This document shows, piece after piece, positions 57,345-64,000 of a DNA stretch of 64,000 nucleotides (positions are counted from its first letter, which is position 1; each line of letters begins with the position of its first letter). The notes under the pieces are model-generated. The model worked only from the letters and a program-made list of their open reading frames with translations, was not told the origin of the DNA and made no database searches. The DNA comes from Streptomyces sp. H27-H5. Lineage in GTDB: Bacteria > Actinomycetota > Actinomycetes > Streptomycetales > Streptomycetaceae. A program made the translations under genes and the position numbers. The stretch lies in contig NZ_JAPNLK010000015.1 of NCBI RefSeq assembly GCF_026627505.1, positions 61,483-125,482 on the forward strand, read 5' to 3'.

Positions 57345-58510
57345 CGGAGCCTCCCGCGCACGCCGGCGAGGGAGAACCGGCGGCCACCGGTGACGGCGCG
57401 GGCGATGGCCCGGGCGTCGACCGCCATGTCGGGCAGCTGGCCGGGCGGCAGCCGGTAGCCCTGGAAGTACATTCCGGGGGCGTGCGGCGCGGTCCGGCCG
57501 CCGTGCACGACGGGACGTCCGCCCGGCTGCGCCAGGACGCCGAGGTGCCCCAGGAAGCGTTCCATGTCGGGCCGTTGCCCCGTCGAGGCGATCACGACGT
57601 CCGGCTTGATGCTCGCGCCGCCTTCGAGGAGCACGGCCTTCTTGTCGAACCCGGTGACCCCGGTGACGACCTCGATCGACCCGTCCCGTACGGCGGGTAT
57701 CAACCCGCGGTCGATGGCCCCGTACGAGTGCCCGATCCGGGCCACGCCCGCCATCGTGCCCTCCTTGGGGGCGGCCAGACCGTACTCCGACAGGTCGCCC
57801 CACTGCATCTTGTGCATCAGCAGACTGGCCCGGTTGACCAGCGCGTGCGGCAGCGGGCCGTGCTTGATGGCCTGGCACAGCAACGACGTGGTCGGGCTGA
57901 GTTTGAACAGCACCGGCATGTTGCGGATCGACATCCGCACCCGGGACGCGCCGGCGTTCGCCACGGCCACGGCGATGTCGATCCCCGTCGGGCCGCAACC
58001 GACCACCAGGACGTCCTTGCCGACGAAGGAATCCGGCACCGTGTACGACCGGGCGTGCAGGAACTCACCCTCGAACTCGTCCAGTCCGGGCCAGTCCGGC
58101 ACGAAGGGCTTGCGGTGCAGACCCGTCGCGACGACGACGTTGCGCGTGTGCAGGTCCCCGCCCGACGTCCGGACCACCCAGCGGCCCGCCTCCCGGTCGA
58201 CGCGGTGCACCTCCGTCTCGTAGCGCACGTCGGGGTCGAGGACCTCGACGTACTTCTTCATGTAGGCGAGGAAGTCGTTGCGCATCGGCCACGGGCCGAA
58301 CTCCGCGGAGAGCCGCATGCCGGGCAGCGAACTCAGCCGGCGCCACGAGTTCATCCGAAGCGACGGGTAGTAGGCGTGCCAACTGGAGCAGGGGATCTTC
58401 TCCCGGTCGATGAGCAGGGGATCGAGACCGGCCTCCTTCAGCGTCCAGGCCACCGCGAGGCCGCCCGGCCCCGCGCCGATGATGATCGGGCGTTCACTGC
58501 TCACGGACAT
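57341..58510 (-). CDS. Flavin-containing monooxygenase (FMO/BVMO-like)
   Basis: 389 residues. FAD motif IIIGAGPGGLAVAWTLKEAGL, NADPH motif VLVVGCGPTGIDIAVAVANAG, and ATGLHRKPFVPDWPGLDEFEG, which resembles the FMO/BVMO fingerprint region. This group oxidises amines to hydroxylamines or inserts oxygen into ketones; amine-hydroxylating members are often near aminotransferases. The ribosome-binding site lies in the 12-bp gap after the membrane protein. Confidence 0.9.
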   Translation of the reverse strand: MSVSSERPIIIGAGPGGLAVAWTLKEAGLDPLLIDREKIPCSSWHAYYPSLRMNSWRRLSSLPGMRLSAEFGPWPMRNDFLAYMKKYVEVLDPDVRYETEVHRVDREAGRWVVRTSGGDLHTRNVVVATGLHRKPFVPDWPGLDEFEGEFLHARSYTVPDSFVGKDVLVVGCGPTGIDIAVAVANAGASRVRMSIRNMPVLFKLSPTTSLLCQAIKHGPLPHALVNRASLLMHKMQWGDLSEYGLAAPKEGTMAGVARIGHSYGAIDRGLIPAVRDGSIEVVTGVTGFDKKAVLLEGGASIKPDVVIASTGQRPDMERFLGHLGVLAQPGGRPVVHGGRTAPHAPGMYFQGYRLPPGQLPDMAVDARAIARAVTGGRRFSLAGVRGRLR

Positions 58511-58522
58511 GTGTTCCTCACC

Positions 58523-58999
58523 TCAGACCCGTTCGGGCGTCGAATGGTGCGCGGTGTGCTGCGCGACGACGCGCTCCTCGAACTCCACGAACGCGGGGAC
58601 CGCCACCGGCTCGAACCGCACGTGGAAGGACTTCAGGAAGTTGCCGAAGAGCGCGCGATCGCCGCACAGGTGGATCGGCACGGCGAGGAAGGCCCACTCG
58701 AAGCCCGCGACCGCCGCCCAGACGCCGAGGACGACGGCGTGCGTGACGAAGCTGTGCATCGTGTTGTAGAGGACGTAGTAGACCTTCGGGATCCGACCGT
58801 TCTCGGCGCGCCGGAACGCGATCGCCCCCGGGATGTAGCCGATCAGGTCGATGTAGACGAACAGCAGCACCGCGACCCACCAGCGCACTTCCGACAGGTG
58901 CAGCAGGAAGAGCACCGCGCTCACGACGAGCGCGACGGCGTACTCCGCCCGCAGCAGTCGGAAGGTCACCCGGCTCTCGAACCGGTTCACGTGATCCAT
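58523..58999 (-). CDS. DUF4260-like integral membrane protein
   Basis: 158 residues, about four helices (EYAVALVVSAVLFLLHL, WWVAVLLFVYIDLIGYIPGAIAF, VLYNTMHSFVTHAVVLGVWAAV). The order D-L-x-x-G-Y, Y-N-x-x-H, and H-x-x-x-D-R-A resembles DUF4260 proteins. Conserved His in MHSFVTH and HLCGDRA could bind metal, but this is inferred. Role unknown; it might be a membrane-bound oxidase or desaturase-like helper. Confidence 0.6.
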   Translation of the reverse strand: MDHVNRFESRVTFRLLRAEYAVALVVSAVLFLLHLSEVRWWVAVLLFVYIDLIGYIPGAIAFRRAENGRIPKVYYVLYNTMHSFVTHAVVLGVWAAVAGFEWAFLAVPIHLCGDRALFGNFLKSFHVRFEPVAVPAFVEFEERVVAQHTAHHSTPERV

Positions 59000-59013
59000 C
59001 GCCGGCCCCCGGA

Positions 59014-59532
59014 CTACGCCGACAACGCGGTGTCGGGCTCGCGCCGGGCGCCCAGCCGCGCGGTCACCGCCATGGCCGTCGCCGGATCGCCGACGACGTG
59101 CGCCTCCCCGAGCAGCCGGTGCACGATGGTGGCGATGGCCTCCTTGAGCACCTTCGTCGCGATGGGCTCCAGCACGCCGGCCAGGCTGGGGATGCCGAAG
59201 TCGAAGGTGGCCTCGAACGTCACCTCGCAGCCACCCGCGATGGGTTCCACCCGCCAGGACCCGCGGAAGACGTCGAAGTCCCCGGCGGTCTGCTCGAAGA
59301 CGATCCGACGCAGGTCGGGCTGGAGGTAGTCCACCTCGGACCAGCGCAGCGGACCGTTGCGGAAGAGGATGTCCCACTCGCTGACGAGCGGCTCGTCGCC
59401 CTTGTTCCCGTGGACGACGACGGAGCGCACCTCGTCCACGAACTCCGGGTACTTCTCGAAGTCGGTGATGCGCCGGTACGCGAGGTCCGCGTCCGCGGTG
59501 AACGACTGCAACTTCAATTCCAGGCTACGCAT
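59014..59532 (-). CDS. SRPBCC (COQ10/cyclase-like) protein
   Basis: 172 residues: TADADLAYRRITDFEKYPEFVDEVRSV and FRGSWRVEPIAGGCEVTFEATFDF are typical of the coenzyme-Q-binding/polyketide cyclase branch. The START-like cavity binds hydrophobic molecules. In this operon it may hold a lipid-like intermediate. It overlaps the aminotransferase by 8 bp. Confidence 0.88.
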   Translation of the reverse strand: MRSLELKLQSFTADADLAYRRITDFEKYPEFVDEVRSVVVHGNKGDEPLVSEWDILFRNGPLRWSEVDYLQPDLRRIVFEQTAGDFDVFRGSWRVEPIAGGCEVTFEATFDFGIPSLAGVLEPIATKVLKEAIATIVHRLLGEAHVVGDPATAMAVTARLGARREPDTALSA

Positions 59533-60838
59533 GGGCCGGCACCTCGTACTCGGGGTTCCGCTCGGCGACCGACCTGGCCGCCCGCTCGAACCGGTCGAAA
59601 AGAAAGGCCACGTCGGAATCGGTCATCGTCGCGGGAGGCGTGAGCCGCACGACGTGATCCGAGTTGAGCGAGAGGTTCGCGATGACGTCGTGGGTGACGA
59701 GCGCCATGAACAGGTCCGCCGCCATGGCCGGGTCCGCGAACTCGATCCCGATCAGCAGACCCGCGCCGCGCACCTCGTACGGGTGGTGCGGCAGGTACGT
59801 GGCGATGATCCGCTCCAGCTCCGGCGTGAGCAGGGCGCCGAGCGCCGCGGCCCGCTCCACCAGCCCGTCCTCCCGGATCGCCAGGATCGCGCCGCACACG
59901 GCGGCCATCGCGATCGGCGCCGCCGAGAACGTCGAGGTGTGCAGGATCGGGTCGCGGTCCAGGACGGAGAAGGTCTCCTCCGTCGCGATGGTCGCCGCCA
60001 CCGGGATCACCGCACCGCCCAGCGCCTTGCCCGAGAGCAGGATGTCGGGGCTGACGCCCTCGGCGTCGCACCCCCACCACGCGCCGAGCCGGCCGAGACC
60101 CGACTGCACCTCGTCGACGACGAGCAGCGCGCCGTACCGGGTGCACACCTCGCGCACGGCCCGGAGGTAGCCCGGTGCCGGGATCACCACCCCGGCCTCG
60201 CCCTGGACCGGTTCGACGATCACGCAGGCCTCGCCCGGATGCCGGCTCAGCGTCCGCGTCAGCGCCTCGACGTCGCCGAACGGTACGTGTTCCACGTCCG
60301 GCAGCAGCGGCCGGAACGGCTTCTGGAACGTCTCCCGCGCGGTCACCGAGAGGGCGCCCATCGTCTTGCCGTGGTAGCCGCCCGTCATCGACACCAGCCG
60401 CCGGCGGCCGTTGAGCCGGGCGAGCTTGATGGCCGCCTCGACGGCCTCCGTCCCGGATCCCGAGAAGTGCACGCGGTCCAGGCCCGGCGGGGTCACCGAC
60501 GTCAGGAGGTCGGCCGCCCGCGCGGCCGCCGGGTCGAGGAAGATCCGCGTGCCGATCGGATGCGTCCGCAGCTGGCGCTCGACCTCGCGCACCACGGTGG
60601 GGTGGCGGGCGCCGGTGATGAAGACCCCGTACCCCCCGACGTTCAGGATCCGCTGCCCCCGGCTCGTGGTGATCCACGCGCCGGACGACTCCACCTCCAC
60701 CTGGCCGCCCAGCACGTCGGCCAGGCGGGCGCGGCCCGAGCTCATCGTGCGCCGGTACGCCGACGCCACCCACGCGTCGTCCGTGACCGTCCCGTCGGCC
60801 GTCACCTGTGCGTTGTCCGTGCCTGTTCTGTCGGGCAT
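59525..60838 (-). CDS. Class III PLP-dependent aminotransferase
   Basis: 437 residues. Phosphate-binding FSGSGTEAVEAAIKLAR, Asp242 in VVDEVQSGLGR and the Schiff-base Lys271 in SGKALGG are intact, plus TGGYHGKTMGAL. Close in layout to acetylornithine/omega-amino transferases. Together with the aldehyde dehydrogenase and acyl-CoA dehydrogenase it could install an amine on an aldehyde. Start chosen at MPDRTGTDNAQ, 8 bp after the upstream gene. Confidence 0.93.
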   Translation of the reverse strand: MPDRTGTDNAQVTADGTVTDDAWVASAYRRTMSSGRARLADVLGGQVEVESSGAWITTSRGQRILNVGGYGVFITGARHPTVVREVERQLRTHPIGTRIFLDPAAARAADLLTSVTPPGLDRVHFSGSGTEAVEAAIKLARLNGRRRLVSMTGGYHGKTMGALSVTARETFQKPFRPLLPDVEHVPFGDVEALTRTLSRHPGEACVIVEPVQGEAGVVIPAPGYLRAVREVCTRYGALLVVDEVQSGLGRLGAWWGCDAEGVSPDILLSGKALGGAVIPVAATIATEETFSVLDRDPILHTSTFSAAPIAMAAVCGAILAIREDGLVERAAALGALLTPELERIIATYLPHHPYEVRGAGLLIGIEFADPAMAADLFMALVTHDVIANLSLNSDHVVRLTPPATMTDSDVAFLFDRFERAARSVAERNPEYEVPAHA

Positions 60839-60846
60839 CTGGTACC

Positions 60847-61983
60847 TCACTCGAACCTGAGTACGTCGCCGGCGAAATTCGCGGCCAGCGCCCGGCTGGT
60901 GCCGGCCTTGGACGGCGGATGGAAGCTCACGCAGTGACAGGCCGCGGCGAGGTACGCCACGTCGGGCGAGGAGATGAACGCCATGCCGCCCAGGGCCTCG
61001 ACCGCCCGCTTCGCGGTGTCGACGATCGCCTCCTGGGCGCCGTACCGGGCGATCATCGCCTTGGTGAGGGCGGCGTTGTCGCCCTCCTTCGCGACCAACT
61101 GCCGGGCGATCCCCTCCAGCAGTTGAGCCGCGCTCTCGACGCGCACGCCCAGGTCCGTCACCTGCTCCGCGCTGAGCTTCCGGCTCGCGAACGCCCGCTC
61201 GACCAGGGCGCTGGCCATGCCCAGGTAGCAGGAGGTGATCAGCATCTCGAACCACATGAACCCGACGGTCTGCAACTCGTCGAGCTCGCCCTGCTCACCG
61301 ATGTCGGTGGGCACGAGCAGCCGGTCGTCGACGAAGACGTCCGTCAGGCGGACCTCGTCGCTCTCCGCCCCCGCCAGCACGTTGCTGGCCCAGAACGGAT
61401 GGACGGACACACCGGGCGTGTCCGCCGGCACGAGCATCAGCACCGTCTCGGATCCGCCGTCCTCCGCCGGCACCGAGACGCTGGCCGACAGTAGGTCCAT
61501 GGAACGCGAGATGCTGCACGGACGCTTCGACCCGTTGACGACGATCCCGCCGTCCTTGCGCACCCCGCCGACCGTGGGCGACAGGATCCCCTGACCGGGG
61601 TTGCCCTCGGCGAACCCCGAGGACACCAGCAGGTTCTGCGTGGCGATGCCCTCCAGCAGCGCCCACTCCACACCGCTGGACCGCAGGCTCTCGGCGAGCG
61701 TGAAGATGGTCGCCACCGAGAAGTGGTGCATCGTCGAGGCCACGGCCAGCGACGGCGCGGCCGCCCCGATCGCGCGGGTGACCTGGATCGCCTCCAGCGG
61801 TGTGGCGCCCGAACCCGAGTAGCTCTTCGGGATCACCAGCGCCGGACCGCCGCTCGCCCGGAACAGCTCCAGGCCGCGGTTGCCGGGCTTCTCCAGCTCG
61901 GCGAGGGGGATCTCCGACAGCTTGCCCAGGAGACCCGGCAGGTACTTCTCACAGACCTCGCGGGCCTCGTCAAGCGTGCGCAT
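60847..61983 (-). CDS. Acyl-CoA dehydrogenase-family protein
   Basis: 378 residues. SYSGSGATPLEAIQVTRAIGAAAPSLAVASTMHHFSVAT and FAEGNPGQGILSPTVGGVRKDGGIVVNGSKRPCS are the FAD/substrate segments of the fold. The catalytic base could not be placed by eye. Proteins of this subgroup in biosynthetic loci desaturate acyl carriers or oxygenate. It overlaps the aldehyde dehydrogenase gene by 14 bp. Confidence 0.88.
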   Translation of the reverse strand: MRTLDEAREVCEKYLPGLLGKLSEIPLAELEKPGNRGLELFRASGGPALVIPKSYSGSGATPLEAIQVTRAIGAAAPSLAVASTMHHFSVATIFTLAESLRSSGVEWALLEGIATQNLLVSSGFAEGNPGQGILSPTVGGVRKDGGIVVNGSKRPCSISRSMDLLSASVSVPAEDGGSETVLMLVPADTPGVSVHPFWASNVLAGAESDEVRLTDVFVDDRLLVPTDIGEQGELDELQTVGFMWFEMLITSCYLGMASALVERAFASRKLSAEQVTDLGVRVESAAQLLEGIARQLVAKEGDNAALTKAMIARYGAQEAIVDTAKRAVEALGGMAFISSPDVAYLAAACHCVSFHPPSKAGTSRALAANFAGDVLRFE

Positions 61984-63601
61984 CGCGCTCCTTCTCCTCG
62001 GACGGTCGCGCGGAATCGGTCGCGACGATGGACACCCCTTGGAGGTGCGTGGTCCGCAACACGGGGTAGTTGGCCTCGCCGAAGGCCCCGCCCGTCAACC
62101 CGGTGCCGCCGTGCGAGGGCAGCGGTGCGGTGAAGGCGATGTGCGAGTCGTTGACCTTGAGCAGACCGCCCTTGACCGTCTCGGACACGAACCGGTCGAT
62201 CACCGACTCGTCCCGCGCCCACAGCGAGTTCCGCAGCCCGTACAGGTTCGTGTTCACGAACTCGACGAAGCCGTCGAACAGGGTGTCGTCGTCGGCGTGT
62301 TCGGGGACGACGATCGGCAGCAACGGGAAGAACGTCTCGTGCTTGACCACGTCCGCCTCGCGTGCCCCGCGCAGACCGTCGACCCGGAGCACCGTCGGTT
62401 CGAGGAAGAACCCGGAACTGTCCCGGGTCCCGTCGATCTGCATGCCGTGGCCGCCGGTGACGACGGTCGCACCGTGCTCGACGGCGTCGGCCAGGAACTG
62501 GTTGAACTTGTCGTGGCGCAGCACGGGGGAGAGCAGCACGCCCTCCTCGTCCGGATAGCCGGGACGCAGCGCTTTCGCCCGCTCCACGACGCGGGCGATC
62601 AGGTCGTCCGCCACGTCCGGGTGGACGACCGCCTGGTTGGGGATCATGCAGAGCTGGCCGGAACCGTAGAAGCTCTCGACGAGCGCGTCGGCGGCCCGGT
62701 CGAGGTCCGCGTCCTTCCAGACCAGGACCACGTCGTTGCCGGCCAGTTCGAGGATCGGCTTCTTGCCGGCCTCGATGCACCGGCCCTCCAGCTTGAGGCC
62801 GCTGGGGACGTCACCGAAGTACATGATGTCGTCCACGTGCGGGCTGTTGATCCAGGCGTCCAGCATCGGCCCGGGATGCCCGCACACGATGTTGAGGAGC
62901 CCCGGCGGGGCGCCGATCTCGTCCAGGATCGGCGCGATCAGGTGCCGCAGCGCGTACGTCACGCCGAACGGCGCGGTGCGGGGGGCGCGTACGACGGCCG
63001 CGTTGCCCCCGGGAATGCACATGGTGCCCAGGAGCGCGCTGACCAGCGGCGCGTTGGCGGGCGGCGTGATGCACACGACGCCGTCGGCCTGCCGGCGGAC
63101 GATGTTGCGACGCCCGTCCACGGCGAACTCCTGCCACAGTTGCCCGCGCAGGTACTGCGTCGTCTCCTTCCGGGTCAGCTCGCGCATCCCGGAGATCTCC
63201 CACTTGGCGAGCTCCAGCGGATGACCCTCCAGGGTCAGCAGCCGGACCAGCTCGTCGCCGTGTTCGTCGATGGTGGCGCGCAGCAGCTCCATCCAGCCGT
63301 CGAACCGCGTCGCGAGCGGTACCGAACGCCAGATCCGGGTCGCCTCGGCCGCGGCGGCCAGCGCGTCCAGGGACGTCTCCTTGTCGGCGACCGCGACCCG
63401 GCCGGCGATCACGCCCTCCGGTACTTCGTCGGGCGAGATCCTGCCCGACTCGAGTTTTCGCTTCAGGCTCAGGCTCGCGAACGAATCGTCCAGGACGGCA
63501 CGTGTGGAGAGCACGTACACCCACTGGCCGCTCTCCACGTCCTTTCCGCGTACGTAACTGCTCAGAGAAGGTATGGGTCGGGAATCGACGTTCGCTGTCA
63601 A
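61970..63601 (-). CDS. Aldehyde dehydrogenase (PaaN-like branch)
   Basis: 543 residues from a TTG with AGAGG upstream. General-base Glu285 (ILELAGND) and Cys318 (GSGQLCM) are present. The N-terminal extension of about 70 residues resembles the PaaN-type ALDHs. It heads the eleven-gene operon. It could oxidise an aldehyde or reduce an activated acid. A related but diverged ALDH lies at 47651-49363. Confidence 0.9.
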   Translation of the reverse strand: MTANVDSRPIPSLSSYVRGKDVESGQWVYVLSTRAVLDDSFASLSLKRKLESGRISPDEVPEGVIAGRVAVADKETSLDALAAAAEATRIWRSVPLATRFDGWMELLRATIDEHGDELVRLLTLEGHPLELAKWEISGMRELTRKETTQYLRGQLWQEFAVDGRRNIVRRQADGVVCITPPANAPLVSALLGTMCIPGGNAAVVRAPRTAPFGVTYALRHLIAPILDEIGAPPGLLNIVCGHPGPMLDAWINSPHVDDIMYFGDVPSGLKLEGRCIEAGKKPILELAGNDVVLVWKDADLDRAADALVESFYGSGQLCMIPNQAVVHPDVADDLIARVVERAKALRPGYPDEEGVLLSPVLRHDKFNQFLADAVEHGATVVTGGHGMQIDGTRDSSGFFLEPTVLRVDGLRGAREADVVKHETFFPLLPIVVPEHADDDTLFDGFVEFVNTNLYGLRNSLWARDESVIDRFVSETVKGGLLKVNDSHIAFTAPLPSHGGTGLTGGAFGEANYPVLRTTHLQGVSIVATDSARPSEEKERDAHA

Positions 63602-63860
63602 AGTGACCTCTGCAATCTGGATTCCGATGACAACTCGGTGGCGGTGGGCCGCCTGCGTCAGTGGTGCGTCATCGCAGTATCGACGGCCGCTCTGAAACGC
63701 CCCTGACGTCTCCCGGGACGTGACGTCGGACGGGCGTCAGCCTGGATCCACCGCGTAGTGGTCGGGCTGTGGATGGAGAAATCAGAAGAGGTGCCCGCTG
63801 ACCTGGGATGATGGGAGTTTCTACGCTTCCATCAGACCCGAGCAAGAGGGCACCTCGTAA
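63602..63860. promoter_or_regulatory. Operon promoter region and IS left end
   Basis: The first 140 bp should hold the promoter of the eleven-gene operon; ACGTC and GACGT around CCCGGG lie at 63706-63721 as an imperfect palindrome. From about 63740 the sequence appears to belong to the insertion element. Confidence 0.35.
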
Positions 63861-64000
63861 GTGAAATCGTCCCACAGTCCGGCAGCGGCCTTCGCCGCGT
63901 TCGACGAGCCGAATCTGATCGCGCATGCCGGGCTGGTCCCGGTGATCCGGCTGGCCGAGCGGTGCGGTCTGCCGGCCCTGGTCGCCGAGAAGGTCCGCCT
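63740..64000 (+). mobile_element. IS1380-family insertion sequence, left part
   Basis: Transposase N-terminus plus about 120 bp of leader that includes an inverted pair GAGGTGCCC/GGGCACCTC. The left boundary near 63740 is a guess; the terminal repeat and target duplication cannot be checked because the right end is outside. Confidence 0.55.
63861..64000 (+). CDS. IS1380-family transposase, N-terminal part
   Basis: 46 residues are visible from a GTG and run off the window. FDEPNLIAHAGLVPVIRLAERCGL is the typical start of IS1380-type DDE transposases of actinomycetes. Whether the element is intact cannot be seen. Confidence 0.75.
   Translation, partial: MKSSHSPAAAFAAFDEPNLIAHAGLVPVIRLAERCGLPALVAEKVR

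Overview
The window reads as chromosome of a Streptomyces-like actinomycete. GC is very high with strong third-position GC bias, GTG and TTG starts are frequent, genes overlap by 4 bp at ATGA/GTGA junctions, and the families present are typical of the genus. The content is accessory: two biosynthetic-type loci on either side of a mixed stretch of regulators, resistance and small proteins. No tRNA, rRNA, CRISPR array, PKS, NRPS or terpene synthase was seen.

Region 1 (1 to about 29.5 kb) is a RiPP locus of the thiazole/oxazole-modified microcin (TOMM, azole peptide) type. A 126-residue precursor (24916-25296, minus) has a nitrile-hydratase-like leader and ends in a 16-residue candidate core with eight cysteines, VLDACNYCCCPCCCCT. 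Around it are a fused leader-binding/YcaO cyclodehydratase (10236-12488), a SagB-type azoline dehydrogenase (8627-10138), and an NHLM-type export set: a C39-peptidase ABC protein, a partner ABC protein and an HlyD-like adaptor. Candidate tailoring enzymes are a flavin-dependent halogenase, a Rieske oxygenase, an amine-oxidase-like flavoprotein, three P450s (one cut by the window edge), a methyltransferase, a VOC protein, an alpha/beta hydrolase, a saccharopine-dehydrogenase-like protein and a kinase-like protein with a broken P-loop. A second, DrrAB-like ABC transporter and a cation/proton antiporter could give efflux or immunity. A large LuxR-family regulator (12765-15333) is split by an apparent frameshift.

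Region 2 (29.6-40.5 kb) is mixed. It holds a GbsR/MarR-like regulator divergent from a DUF4097 protein, with three copies of a 12-bp repeat between them; a serine beta-lactamase-like hydrolase; a remnant of a short-chain dehydrogenase; an EEP-family phosphatase; a histidine phosphatase; and a PaaI thioesterase. It also holds rox, a rifamycin monooxygenase gene that has a rifamycin-associated element upstream and whose N-terminus carries fifteen in-frame GACGTG hexamers. A TrmB/LuxR-type regulator is divergent from a small secreted protein.

Region 3 (40.5-49.4 kb) has an operon of two paralogous cupin-like proteins flanking a 93-residue peptide-sized gene, followed by an MFS exporter. A PucR-type regulator and a GMC oxidoreductase/aldehyde dehydrogenase pair come next.

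Region 4 (49.8-63.6 kb) has a LuxR regulator converging on a tightly packed eleven-gene minus-strand operon: aldehyde dehydrogenase, acyl-CoA dehydrogenase, class III aminotransferase, SRPBCC protein, DUF4260-like membrane protein, flavin monooxygenase, DAO-type oxidase, P450, lipid-kinase-like protein, flavin reductase and MmgE/PrpD protein. It looks like a small-molecule pathway with no recognised scaffold-forming enzyme in view. An IS1380-family element begins just upstream of this operon and runs off the right edge.
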